Assembly (NCBI GenBank): GCA_949383255.1
Contig: CASJPF010000007.1
Span: forward strand, 1-64,000
Source of the DNA: Lachnospiraceae bacterium
GTDB lineage: Bacteria > Bacillota > Clostridia > Lachnospirales > Lachnospiraceae
Length of the DNA: 64,000 bases
Reading direction: 5' to 3'
Part shown: positions 17,098 to 25,778 of the stretch, piece after piece
Layout of the letters: the number at the start of each line of letters is the position of its first letter
How positions within the stretch are numbered: position 1 is the first letter of the stretch
Translations under genes and position numbers: made by a program
The notes under the pieces: model-generated
Seen by the model: only the letters and a program-made list of their open reading frames with translations
Told to the model about the DNA's origin: nothing
Databases searched by the model: none

Positions 17098-17257
17098 ATT
17101 GATGATAGACAATTGTCTTTGTAGAATCTATACCATCAAGGTGAATGAGACCGCAGTAAATCATTGATGATAGACAATTGTTTTTGTAGAATCTATACCA
17201 TCAAGGTGAATGAGACCGCAGTAAATCATTGATGATAGACGATTGTTTTTGTAGAAT
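17098..17257 (+). repeat. 65-bp tandem repeat array, 2.5 copies, in the leader of a two-component operon
   Basis: Units start at 17098 and 17163, with a truncated third at 17228. Copies 1 and 2 differ at a single base over 65 nt. Each full unit contains TTGATGATAGA and TCTATACCATCAA, which pair as an 11-bp stem with a 2-nt bulge, and the palindrome GACAATTGTC. The third copy keeps only the 5' part and runs into the ribosome site GGGGG before ATG 17267. Confidence 0.92.
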
Positions 17258-17266
17258 GGGGGATGT

Positions 17267-18004
17267 ATGCACACAAGATTAGAAATTATGATTGTTGAGG
17301 ATGATACAGTACTTGCGAGGGAGCTTGCCTTTTCTCTTGAAAAATGGCATTACAATGTTGTTTTGGCAGAACGATTTGACAATATTTTACAGGAATTTAT
17401 AGAAAAAAGACCATATATGGTCCTTTTGGATATTAACCTCCCATGTTATGATGGATTTTATTGGTGTAGTCAATTGCGTCAAATTTCAAAAGTACCAATT
17501 ATCTATATTAGCAGTCGTGGCGACGACCAAGATAAAATTATGGCGATTGCGCAGGGTGGGGACGATTATGTGGAAAAACCATTTCACATGGAGTTGTTAA
17601 AGGCAAAAATTGAGGCAATCCTTCGGCGCACATATGAGTACAAAGTGCGGGAGCGTATTTTTTTGAATGCGGGACTATGTTTTGACAGTGCGACACAGAG
17701 CTTGTATGTTATTCAGGAAAAAAGAGTGAAAAGAGACAGTGAACGGTCTGTGTTCTGTGGACAGGCGAAGGAACAAGAAATTGATCTTACAAAATCAGAG
17801 CGGCGTCTTTTTGTGCGCTTAGTGGAGAATAAACCAGATGTTGTGACACGAGATGAATTGATGATGGAACTGTGGAATACAGATGAGTATGTCACAGATG
17901 CAGCGCTCACTACAATTATTAGCAGACTGCGCACCAAACTTAAAACTGTATGCGGTGAGGAAGTGATATTTACCAAAAAAGGGCAAGGGTATTTTGTACA
18001 ATGA
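17267..18004 (+). CDS. OmpR-family response regulator, BceR/GraR-like
   Basis: This 245-residue protein has a receiver domain (IMIVEDD; phosphoacceptor aspartate in VLLDINLP; KPF near residue 105) and a C-terminal winged helix (LTKSERRLFVRLVEN...DELMMELWNTDEY...TTIISRLRTKL). Motifs such as CYDGFYWCSQLR and SSRGDDQDKIMAIAQGGDDY are those of the BceR/GraR group, which responds to cell-wall-active peptides. Its stop overlaps the kinase start (ATGA). The tandem repeat just upstream might contain its binding sites or act in the leader RNA. No BceAB-type transporter is adjacent. Confidence 0.9.
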   Translation: MHTRLEIMIVEDDTVLARELAFSLEKWHYNVVLAERFDNILQEFIEKRPYMVLLDINLPCYDGFYWCSQLRQISKVPIIYISSRGDDQDKIMAIAQGGDDYVEKPFHMELLKAKIEAILRRTYEYKVRERIFLNAGLCFDSATQSLYVIQEKRVKRDSERSVFCGQAKEQEIDLTKSERRLFVRLVENKPDVVTRDELMMELWNTDEYVTDAALTTIISRLRTKLKTVCGEEVIFTKKGQGYFVQ

Positions 18005-19062
18005 TTGTGTTTCGGTGGTTTAAAAGAAGATGGAAAGAAACTATGGTTCGCATGATTATAGGATTAAGTTTTAATCTGTATTTTGTCTTTCTTATGCAGA
18101 CAGCACAAATCAAATATCTGTTGTATCTGGATATGCTTTTACTGATAATTTTGTCAATTGCAGAGGGGATAGCCTTTTTTGATTTCTGTAAAAAAGAACG
18201 CCGCAAAACCGTTTTTTTACAAGAAAAAGAACTTATTTATAAATATTTTAAAGATATAGAGGACCATGTAATTTTTGCACATGATTTCCAGATTATGGAA
18301 GAACGTTTGGAGAAAAAATTTGCAGAAAATTGCGATTTGCAGGACTTTGTAGCAAAGTGGTGCCATGAGTTTAAAATACCGCTTGCGGCGGGATTTTTAA
18401 TAGTAGAAAAACTAAAAGACTCAAATATTAGAACTGATTTGCGGGAACAACTTGAGCGAATGAACTGGCAGATAGGTATGATGATGCAAGGATGCAGGCT
18501 GCAAAGCCCGCTGTTTGATTTACAGGTTCGGCTGATGCCGCTTGCAACATGTGTTCGGAATTCAATTAAAAATAATCAGTTCTTTTTAATACAGAAAAAG
18601 TTTCAGATAAATGTGGCAGTTGAGAATGCGTGCGTCTATACAGACGAGGTTTGGCTGACGTATATTTTGGACCAGATTTTAAACAATGCCATTAAATATG
18701 TGAGACCAAATATAGAACACAAAATTCGTTTCTGGGCAGAAAGTGTTTTGGCGGAATCAGTTTTACCCAAAGCACATCAATTAGATTCACTTTTGCAAGA
18801 ACCGTTGTCATCAGGATACATTGCACTTTACATAGAAGATAATGGTGAAGGCATTCAGGAATGTGATATACGACGTATTTTTGAAAAAGGTTTTACAGGC
18901 AATAATTATCACAATGGCAGATATAAATCTACTGGAATGGGACTGTATTTGGCAAATAAAATTGCAGAAAGGCTAGAGCACAAACTGTCAGTCGAGAGTC
19001 AATATGGGGAATATACACGGTTTTGCATTACACTTCGCAGAAAAGAAGATATAAAGTTTTAG
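18001..19062 (+). CDS. BceS-like sensor histidine kinase
   Basis: This 353-residue kinase has two closely spaced N-terminal membrane helices (about 16-33 and 38-58) with almost no extracellular loop, the intramembrane-sensing design of BceS/GraS. The H-box is KWCHEFKIPLA, an N-box lies near QILNNAIKYV, and G-boxes are DNGEGI and STGMGLYLANKIA. It is translationally coupled to the regulator. BceS kinases normally sense through a BceAB transporter. None is nearby, so either a distant transporter or a direct signal must be used. Confidence 0.9.
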   Translation: MIVFRWFKRRWKETMVRMIIGLSFNLYFVFLMQTAQIKYLLYLDMLLLIILSIAEGIAFFDFCKKERRKTVFLQEKELIYKYFKDIEDHVIFAHDFQIMEERLEKKFAENCDLQDFVAKWCHEFKIPLAAGFLIVEKLKDSNIRTDLREQLERMNWQIGMMMQGCRLQSPLFDLQVRLMPLATCVRNSIKNNQFFLIQKKFQINVAVENACVYTDEVWLTYILDQILNNAIKYVRPNIEHKIRFWAESVLAESVLPKAHQLDSLLQEPLSSGYIALYIEDNGEGIQECDIRRIFEKGFTGNNYHNGRYKSTGMGLYLANKIAERLEHKLSVESQYGEYTRFCITLRRKEDIKF

Positions 19063-19273
19063 AAGTTATAGGAAAATAATACACAAATTAGAACGTGTCA
19101 GTTATTTTTTATAATTGTTTGGAGCAAATATATGGTAAAAAAGAATAAATTATCCGATATAATTTATAAGCTGTTTCTATTAGATGGATTGATAAAGATA
19201 GACTCTTAGAAAACTTGTCGAAATAATTTTATGGATTTAAGAGGCTATTGGAATTAACAAGGAGGTTGGATTT

Positions 19274-20557
19274 ATGCAGATACAGTGGAATCAAATAAAT
19301 CAGTTCCGGCAATTAAATAATCAGTTTGTAAATAACACATACAAGACAAACGAAAGTCAGTCTTTACTTACACGGCGCAGAATGCTGGAGACACAAGAAC
19401 AGGCAAAGGCGACAGATGCAGTAAGAATGACCATTTCTGGGGAAGCGATGGAATTATCGCGGAAAGTTAGGGAGATGGAGCGCGCAACAAGAACAGACAT
19501 CGAGCACATTTCCTCAGAATTGGCAGAGGAAGATTTGTACGATGAATTAGTTTTGCAAGTGCGTATTTGGGGAGATGCAACAGCCAATATACGAAATCAA
19601 TATGACTATGAAGAGACAAAAGAATTAGCAGAGAAGCAGGCGGCTGCACTGACTGAATTGCAAAAGCTTGAGCAGTTACAAAAATCTGAGATAAGTAAGC
19701 AGGAAAAAGAAGCGCAGAAGGCAGCAGAATTGGCAGCGGTACAGCAAGAGAAGGTCAACAAGAAAAGTTCGGAATTGATTATAATGATTGAGAGCTTTGA
19801 GGAACAGGAAAATGACGAGGAGCAATCAGAGAGGACATTCGATCAGAAAGATACACAAGAGAAGAAAACAGAATCTAACAGCAACCTTATGGAAGGAAAA
19901 ATTGGAGCTTCCGCGGCAAGGCGGGAACTGGGAATGCTAGGGACAATCTCGCAAATGGAGGAATCCGCCGAATATAACCTTATGACAAACATTCAGTCTA
20001 TTAATGGATTACTGGATGAGCGCAACAGTATATATAAAATGAATAATGAGCCAAGTATTGGGATTCAGGAAAAGATAAAGGCGATGTCGGACTATGTGGC
20101 TACCTTAGTCAATCCTGAAATGATGCAGCAATATTTTGATGAGCGCATAGGGACAGAGTCCGATGAAAATACCAGAGAAAAACTATCGATGATGTACGAT
20201 TATTTTATGAGCTTGGACATGAAAAATGGGATTGAAAATCTATCAAAAGATAGAGCGCATGCACTACAAGAAAAACGTAATGCAAAGGATTTGCGCATCG
20301 CACATATAGGCAGCAGGCATCTTGTGATGGCGGAACAACAGAAAAAGGAACTTCAATCACTTTTTGATGAGGATGATATTCTCAGAGCACAAGGACAGGG
20401 AAATGTTGCCGACCATACAGAGGAAGTTACAGAGCGGCTACAGGAAAGACTAGACGAACGTGATCGCATAGATGAAGATAATGAAGAGTCAATCAAAGAA
20501 GAAACAATAGAAGAAATCTTGTCAAAAAAGGAACAACTTGAGAAAGAAGAAGACTGA
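19274..20557 (+). CDS. Coiled-coil protein of unknown function
   Basis: This 427-residue acidic, glutamine- and glutamate-rich protein has no signal peptide or membrane segment. It starts at ATG 19274 after AAGGAGG. Long heptad-like stretches occur around residues 115-165 and 340-427. The segment AVRMTISGEAMELS resembles short motifs found in flagellum-associated proteins such as FlgM, a weak hint only. Upstream at 19136-19160 is TAAA followed after 14 nt by CCGATAT, faintly like a flagellar sigma-28 promoter but with short spacing. It ends in a very strong terminator. No function is assigned. Confidence 0.7.
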   Translation: MQIQWNQINQFRQLNNQFVNNTYKTNESQSLLTRRRMLETQEQAKATDAVRMTISGEAMELSRKVREMERATRTDIEHISSELAEEDLYDELVLQVRIWGDATANIRNQYDYEETKELAEKQAAALTELQKLEQLQKSEISKQEKEAQKAAELAAVQQEKVNKKSSELIIMIESFEEQENDEEQSERTFDQKDTQEKKTESNSNLMEGKIGASAARRELGMLGTISQMEESAEYNLMTNIQSINGLLDERNSIYKMNNEPSIGIQEKIKAMSDYVATLVNPEMMQQYFDERIGTESDENTREKLSMMYDYFMSLDMKNGIENLSKDRAHALQEKRNAKDLRIAHIGSRHLVMAEQQKKELQSLFDEDDILRAQGQGNVADHTEEVTERLQERLDERDRIDEDNEESIKEETIEEILSKKEQLEKEED

Positions 20558-20573
20558 CAGAACAATACGATAA

Positions 20574-20612
20574 CATAACAAAAGAGGCTTACAAAGAGCC
20601 TCTTTTGTTATG
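20574..20612 (+). terminator. Perfect 16-bp stem terminator
   Basis: CATAACAAAAGAGGCT (20574-20589) pairs fully with AGCCTCTTTTGTTATG (20597-20612) around a 7-nt loop. Confidence 0.9.
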
Positions 20613-20821
20613 TGATTTTATTATTTTTGCAAAGATATGAACGACAATAAGCTATTACGCAAAAAATAAGGAAAGAGAAATGTGCTATTTACAATATTAT
20701 AAAAGGCTGTTAAAATGAAAGTTATCTGAAACTGTCTGGAGTATTTTTAAGTACACTCTAGGAGAGGAAGCAAAGGCTGAGCTATTACAGAAGGATACAT
20801 GAGTCGATAAAGGTGGAAGAT

Positions 20822-22390
20822 ATGCATTTATATAAAAAATTAAAGCTGTGTTACATTGAAGCGGCAGCGATTGCACTGGCAGTTTGTGCGTTTCTGTTTC
20901 CGTCAATACAGCTTTTTAAACATACAGGTAACAATTTTTTTACAGTACAGTTAAATGGTATTTCAGTTGGAAATTTGGGAACGATAGAGCGATTGGATGC
21001 GCTTGTAACTGAGGCAAGACGTCAGGTAGTACAGGAGATTGGAAATGATGAACTTGTGTTTATAGATACGGATATTACAACAGAGGGAAGTGAGAAACTT
21101 TGGGCTGTGGTTGATGACGAGCAGACTGTCATTGATAATATGGTGGAGGTGATGAAAGACAACACCCGCAAGACGCTGCATCGTTCCTATACTGTCAAGG
21201 TAAATGAGACAGCAGTAAATCTTGGCTCCTATGACGAAGTGCACGAGCTGCTTGAGCAGGCACTGTCTCCTTATGATGCACAAAATCAGTATCAAGTGCA
21301 GCTTGAGTTGGACCAAGACCGTGAGATTAACGTGCTTGAAGCGGTGATTTCTTTGCGGGAGGAAGTGCTTTCAGATGAGGAAGACTTTACCAAGTCGGCA
21401 GGAATCACAGCAGATTTGGATGCTATGTTTGCGGCGGTGGAGCCAGTGGTTGAGAGGGGATTTGAAGATTTTGCAGTAGGATTGACCGATATTGCCTACG
21501 CTGAGAAAATAGAAGTGGTGGAGGCATATCTGCTCGAAGAGGAATTAAATTCTGTGGAGGAGGCAGTAAACCTTGTTACAAAGGAACAGGAGACGCAGAT
21601 TATCTACAAGGTAGTTTCCGGCGACACCCTTTCGCAAATATGTCTTACCAATAATATTCCAATGGACGAACTGATAGCAATTAATGATGCTCTTGAAGAT
21701 GAAAATACAATGATACGTGTTGATCAGGAGCTTGTTATCACTGTTCCTGAACCGGAACTTTCCATTATGTGGGAGGAAGAGCAGGTTTACACAGAAGATT
21801 ACGAGGCGGAGGTTCAGTATATTCCAAATGATGAGTGGTATACGACACAAAAGGTAACACTTCAGGAACCATCTGCTGGTAGGCGCAAGGTGGCGGCAGT
21901 GATCTCTTATAGAAATGGCCAAGAAGTCGGCAGAGAAATTTTAAAAGAACAGGTGTATGCAGAGGCAGTCCCAAAAATAATAGAGCGCGGAACAAAGATT
22001 CCACCAACTTACATCAAACCAATTTCTGGCGGAAGACTTAGTTCTGGTTTTGGTGCAAGAAGTGCACCCACAAAAGGCGCTTCGACAAACCATAAAGGAA
22101 TTGACTGGGCAGTGCCAATTGGAACAAGAGTTGTGGCTTCCAATGCGGGAACTGTAGTACATGCAGGCTGGGCAAGTGGGTATGGCTATGCAGTCTATAT
22201 TAATCATGCGGACGGCAGGCAGACTCGATATGGGCATCTGAGCAAAGTATTGGTAAAAACTGGGCAGACTGTATCGCAGGGAGAACGGATTGCTCTAAGT
22301 GGAAATACAGGGCGAAGTACAGGACCACATGTCCATTTTGAAATCCGAATTAACGGCAGCGCTGTGAATCCACTAAAATATTTGAATTAG
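20822..22390 (+). CDS. LysM-G5-M23 peptidoglycan endopeptidase
   Basis: This 522-residue exported protein has a hydrophobic N-terminal anchor at about 14-30. A helical or linker region (40-250) is followed by a LysM domain (YKVVSGDTLSQICLTNNIPM...), then a G5-like segment (about 325-385, ending EVGREILKEQVYAEAVPKII). The C-terminal M23 domain has zinc ligands in HKGIDW, the catalytic GHLS and HVHFE. It should cut peptidoglycan crosslinks outside the membrane. ATG 20822 follows AAGGTGG; an in-frame GTG at 20813 is less likely. A long AT-rich inverted repeat follows the stop. Confidence 0.9.
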   Translation: MHLYKKLKLCYIEAAAIALAVCAFLFPSIQLFKHTGNNFFTVQLNGISVGNLGTIERLDALVTEARRQVVQEIGNDELVFIDTDITTEGSEKLWAVVDDEQTVIDNMVEVMKDNTRKTLHRSYTVKVNETAVNLGSYDEVHELLEQALSPYDAQNQYQVQLELDQDREINVLEAVISLREEVLSDEEDFTKSAGITADLDAMFAAVEPVVERGFEDFAVGLTDIAYAEKIEVVEAYLLEEELNSVEEAVNLVTKEQETQIIYKVVSGDTLSQICLTNNIPMDELIAINDALEDENTMIRVDQELVITVPEPELSIMWEEEQVYTEDYEAEVQYIPNDEWYTTQKVTLQEPSAGRRKVAAVISYRNGQEVGREILKEQVYAEAVPKIIERGTKIPPTYIKPISGGRLSSGFGARSAPTKGASTNHKGIDWAVPIGTRVVASNAGTVVHAGWASGYGYAVYINHADGRQTRYGHLSKVLVKTGQTVSQGERIALSGNTGRSTGPHVHFEIRINGSAVNPLKYLN

Positions 22391-22432
22391 GAAAAATTAG
22401 GATCAAGTGCCATAATATAGGATACACGTTTT

Positions 22433-22474
22433 GTTAAAATAGACAAAAAAAACGAATTTTTTGTCTATTTTAAC
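22433..22474. terminator. 18-bp AT-rich perfect inverted repeat
   Basis: Arms 22433-22450 and 22457-22474 are perfectly complementary (GTTAAAATAGACAAAAAA on the left) with a 6-nt loop. It can work as a terminator for the M23 gene. It also lies 15 nt before the murA -35 box, so an operator role is possible. Confidence 0.7.
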
Positions 22475-22488
22475 GAGCAGACTGTCAG

Positions 22489-22516
22489 TTTACAAACAGG
22501 AAAAAAAGGTATATAA
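22489..22516 (+). promoter_or_regulatory. Promoter of murA
   Basis: TTTACA (22489-22494), 16-nt spacer, TATAAT (22511-22516). The leader to the start codon is about 140 nt. Confidence 0.65.
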
Positions 22517-22662
22517 TCGTAGAGGTTTTACAGAGGAATTTTGGATAAATTACAATTGAATAATAAATAATATAGATAGATGACAAACCAACTTGATTGA
22601 TAAAATCAAGCCAATGTATCTGTGCAGACAAGTCACAGTTACAGGAAAATATGAGGTGAACG

Positions 22663-23955
22663 ATGGAACAGTACGCAATTAAGGGGGGAAATCCTCTAGT
22701 TGGTGAAGTTGAAATCGGCGGCGCGAAAAACGCGGCTTTGGGTGTGCTGGCGGCAGCGATAATGACAGATGATATGACGGTGATTGAAAATATACCAGAT
22801 GTGAGAGATATCAATGTTTTGCTTCAGGCAATGGAAAGCATTGGTGTCATTGTATATCGGACGGACAGACATACTGTGAGGATTAATGCATCTATGATTT
22901 CCGGGCTTGTGATAGAGGACGATTATATTAAAAAGATAAGGGCATCATATTATTTGCTTGGTGCGCTTCTTGGAAAGTACAAACATGCCGAAGTCGCTTT
23001 GCCGGGCGGTTGTAATATTGGAAGTCGCAAAATAGATTTGCACATCAAAGGTTTTAAGGCATTAGGAGCAAGTGTAAAGATTGAACATGGATTGATTATA
23101 GCAGATGCACAGCAATTAAAGGGAGCGCATATCTATCTGGATACAGTGTCTGTGGGAGCAACGATTAATATTATGCTGGCGGCAGTGTTGGCAGAGGGAA
23201 GAACTGTCATTGAAAATGCTGCGAAGGAGCCACATGTTGTAGATGTGGCAAATTTTCTTAATTCTATGGGAGCAAATATCAAGGGTGCAGGAACAGACGT
23301 TGTCAAGGTATCTGGCGTGAAAAAACTACACAGCTCAGAATACTCAATTATACCAGATCAGATAGAGGCGGGAACGTTTATGTTCGCGGCTGCAATTACA
23401 AAGGGAGACGTAACTGTCAAAAACGTAATTCCCAAACATTTGGAATCCACGACAGCAAAGTTGATGGAAATGGGGTGTCAGATTGAAGAGTCCGACGATG
23501 CAGTGCGTGTTGTAGCGTCAAAACGGTTGGAAAATACCCATGTAAAAACATTGCCCTACCCGGGATTTCCGACAGATATGCAGCCTCAGATAGCAGTCTC
23601 ACTCGCACTGGCACGAGGGACAAGCATTGTCACAGAAAGTATTTTTGACAATCGCTTTAAGTATGTAGATGAACTGGCAAAGATGGGGTCCAATATTAAG
23701 GTGGAAGGGAATACAGCCATTATAGAAGGAGTAGAGCGCTTTACGAGTGCTAATTTAACTGCGCCCGATCTCCGTGCAGGCGCAGCGTTGGTATTGGCAT
23801 GTCTGACAGCGGAGGGATTTAGTATCGTTGATGATATTAAGTATATTGAGCGTGGATATGAAGATTTTGAGGTAAAGCTTCAGAATATCGGAGCACAAAT
23901 TGAAAAAGTAGAGTCGGAAAAGGAACTTCAAAAGTTTAAACTTAAAGTTGGATAG
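22663..23955 (+). CDS. murA: UDP-N-acetylglucosamine 1-carboxyvinyltransferase
   Basis: This 430-residue enzyme performs the first committed step of peptidoglycan synthesis, transferring enolpyruvate from PEP to UDP-GlcNAc in the cytoplasm. GGAKNAALGVLAAAI at the N-terminus, the active-site cysteine C117 in LPGGCNIGSRKIDLHI (the fosfomycin target), and YPGFPTDMQPQ are hallmark motifs. It starts at ATG 22663 after a weak GAGGTGA site. It is monocistronic, between the M23 peptidase and the SAM riboswitch. Clostridia often carry two murA paralogues; which one this is cannot be told. Confidence 0.93.
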   Translation: MEQYAIKGGNPLVGEVEIGGAKNAALGVLAAAIMTDDMTVIENIPDVRDINVLLQAMESIGVIVYRTDRHTVRINASMISGLVIEDDYIKKIRASYYLLGALLGKYKHAEVALPGGCNIGSRKIDLHIKGFKALGASVKIEHGLIIADAQQLKGAHIYLDTVSVGATINIMLAAVLAEGRTVIENAAKEPHVVDVANFLNSMGANIKGAGTDVVKVSGVKKLHSSEYSIIPDQIEAGTFMFAAAITKGDVTVKNVIPKHLESTTAKLMEMGCQIEESDDAVRVVASKRLENTHVKTLPYPGFPTDMQPQIAVSLALARGTSIVTESIFDNRFKYVDELAKMGSNIKVEGNTAIIEGVERFTSANLTAPDLRAGAALVLACLTAEGFSIVDDIKYIERGYEDFEVKLQNIGAQIEKVESEKELQKFKLKVG

Positions 23956-23972
23956 AATTTATAATTTTTTTA

Positions 23973-24001
23973 TTGACATTAAAAATAAATCAGTATATGA
24001 T
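23973..24001 (+). promoter_or_regulatory. Promoter of the metK leader
   Basis: Consensus TTGACA (23973-23978), 17-nt spacer, TATGAT (23996-24001), about 50 nt before the riboswitch. Confidence 0.8.
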
Positions 24002-24049
24002 AAAAAAGATATGACAATTCAATATTGTGCGTCACGCAAATGTGAGATG

Positions 24050-24239
24050 CTCTTATTCAGAGTGGTGGAGGTACAAAGGACCTGTGAAGCTACGGCAACC
24101 CCGTATTATAGACGGAAGGTGCCAACCTGAGCGATTTACTGTATAATGGGATGACCCAATAGCAGTTCGAACAATAAGAGGATTTGATTATCGGGAAACC
24201 AATCATTTCCGCTTATTCAGACGAGTAAGCGGATTTTTT
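24050..24239 (+). ncRNA. SAM-I (S-box) riboswitch with terminator
   Basis: P1 pairs CTCTTATT (24050-24057) with AATAAGAG (24173-24180). The core carries the S-box signatures CAGAGTGGTGGAGG, GAAGC, CGGCAACC and GGTGCCAACC. The expression platform is a terminator, TCCGCTTA (24208-24215) with TAAGCGGA (24226-24233) and six Ts. The terminator arm contains CTTATTCAG, the same sequence as the 5' P1 region, so the two structures are linked. Binding of S-adenosylmethionine should stop transcription before metK. Confidence 0.95.
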
Positions 24240-24330
24240 ATGCACATGGGCGTCCAAATAAAATATGTCAGCAAGCTGACGGACGCCCGGTGCGCGAGTA
24301 GGGAAAGTACTATCCAAACTCGGTTAAAAC
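24239..24330. repeat. Dispersed structured repeat family A, copy 2, inside the metK leader
   Basis: It follows the riboswitch T-tract as ATGCACATGGGCGTCC. A long hairpin is visible: GCAC with GTGC, GGGCGTCC with GGACGCCC, and an inner GTCAGC with GCTGAC. Then comes GCGCGAGTAGGG, as in copies 1 and 3. It would be part of the metK mRNA. Confidence 0.65.
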
Positions 24331-24344
24331 AGGAGGAAATATTC

Positions 24345-25529
24345 ATGGAGAAACTTTTATTTACTTCAGAGTCTGTAACAGAAGGACATCCAGACAAAGT
24401 GTGTGATGCCATCTCAGATGCTATTTTAGATGCGTTGATGGAGCAAGACCCAATGAGTCGTGTTGCTTGTGAGACGGCTACCTGTACAGGTTTTGTGCTG
24501 GTGACAGGAGAGATTACGACCAAGGCATATGTCGATATCCCAAAGATTGTGCGGGATACAGTTAAAGAGATTGGGTACAACAAGTCTGAGTATGGTTTTG
24601 ATGGAAATACTTGTGCTGTGTTTACTGCGATTGATGAACAGTCTGGTGACATTGCAATGGGTGTGGACAAGGCATTTGAAGCAAAAAATAGTATGAGTGA
24701 TGCTGAGATTGAAGCGATTGGTGCTGGGGATCAGGGAATGATGTTTGGATATGCCACAAATGAGACAGAGGAGTATATGCCCTATCCCATTTCGCTTGCA
24801 CACAAACTTGCGTTGCAGCTTACCAAGGTGCGCAAAGATGGAACACTTCAATATTTAAGACCAGATGGAAAGACACAGGTTTCTGTGGAGTATGATGAAA
24901 ATGGTAAGCCTAAGCGGCTTGAGGCAGTTGTTCTCTCCACACAGCATGATGAAGATGTAACACAAGAACAGATTCATGAGGATATTAAAAAACATGTTTT
25001 TGATGTTATTTTGCCAAAAGAATTAATTGATGCAGACACAAAGTTTTATATCAATCCGACTGGTCGTTTTGTAATAGGTGGACCGCACGGTGATGCAGGA
25101 CTTACAGGGCGCAAGATTATTGTAGATACATATGGTGGATATGCGCGTCATGGCGGTGGTGCTTTCTCCGGAAAGGATTGCACAAAGGTGGATAGAAGTG
25201 GTGCATATGCTGCGCGGTATGTGGCAAAGAATCTTGTTGCAGCAGGGCTTGCAGATAAGTGTGAAATACAACTTTCCTATGCGATTGGTGTTGCGCAGCC
25301 GACTTCTATCAATATAGACACTTTTGGAACAGGCAAACTAGATAGTGAACGGCTGGTGGAAATTGTGCGCGAGCATTTTGACTTACGGCCGGCAGGTATT
25401 ATCAAAATGCTTGATCTTAGACGGCCAATTTACAAGCAGACAGCGGCTTATGGGCATTTTGGACGCAATGACCTCGATTTACCTTGGGAGAAACTGGACA
25501 AGGTTGATGTGCTAAAGAAATACTTATAA
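24345..25529 (+). CDS. metK: S-adenosylmethionine synthetase
   Basis: This 394-residue enzyme makes SAM from methionine and ATP. It begins [20 protein letters not shown], the classic N-terminus, behind [21 protein letters not shown] and [16 protein letters not shown] are the two PROSITE-type motifs. An upstream in-frame ATG at 24240 lies inside the repeat that follows the riboswitch terminator and is rejected. Expression is controlled by the SAM-I riboswitch, closing a product-feedback loop. Confidence 0.96.
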   Translation: MEKLLFTSESVTEGHPDKVCDAISDAILDALMEQDPMSRVACETATCTGFVLVTGEITTKAYVDIPKIVRDTVKEIGYNKSEYGFDGNTCAVFTAIDEQSGDIAMGVDKAFEAKNSMSDAEIEAIGAGDQGMMFGYATNETEEYMPYPISLAHKLALQLTKVRKDGTLQYLRPDGKTQVSVEYDENGKPKRLEAVVLSTQHDEDVTQEQIHEDIKKHVFDVILPKELIDADTKFYINPTGRFVIGGPHGDAGLTGRKIIVDTYGGYARHGGGAFSGKDCTKVDRSGAYAARYVAKNLVAAGLADKCEIQLSYAIGVAQPTSINIDTFGTGKLDSERLVEIVREHFDLRPAGIIKMLDLRRPIYKQTAAYGHFGRNDLDLPWEKLDKVDVLKKYL

Positions 25530-25567
25530 TTATGGCATAGTCTCAAAAAGAAAACTCAATGTTGCTT

Positions 25568-25616
25568 CCCGGTATGGTACAATTAGTATTAATTGTTTTA
25601 CTGTATCGGGATTTTT
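25568..25616 (+). terminator. Probable metK terminator
   Basis: CCCGGTATGGTA...CAATTA pairs imperfectly with TAATTG...TACTGTATCGGG, followed by ATTTTTG. Confidence 0.6.
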
Positions 25617-25778
25617 GCATATTTTGGAAAAACAGTATGATAGCAGTCTGTGCGGGAAGACATTATTTTTACAATTCCTAATTTTGCATGCGCGATACAT
25701 GTAATGCAAAATTACGAAAGGATAAAGCCGCTGTAAATTTGTACCACAAATATTGGGATATAGCGGAACGTTAAGATT

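Noticed and set aside
17098-17257. Possible mini CRISPR array
   Set aside because: The whole 65-bp unit, including what would be the spacer, is repeated; there are no unique spacers and no cas genes, so it is a plain tandem repeat.
23948-24130. 60-codon frame across the murA-metK gap
   Set aside because: It overlaps the metK leader promoter and the SAM riboswitch core.
24240-24344. 35-codon N-terminal extension of metK
   Set aside because: It overlaps the end of the riboswitch terminator and a dispersed repeat; the standard MetK N-terminus starts at 24345 behind AGGAGG.
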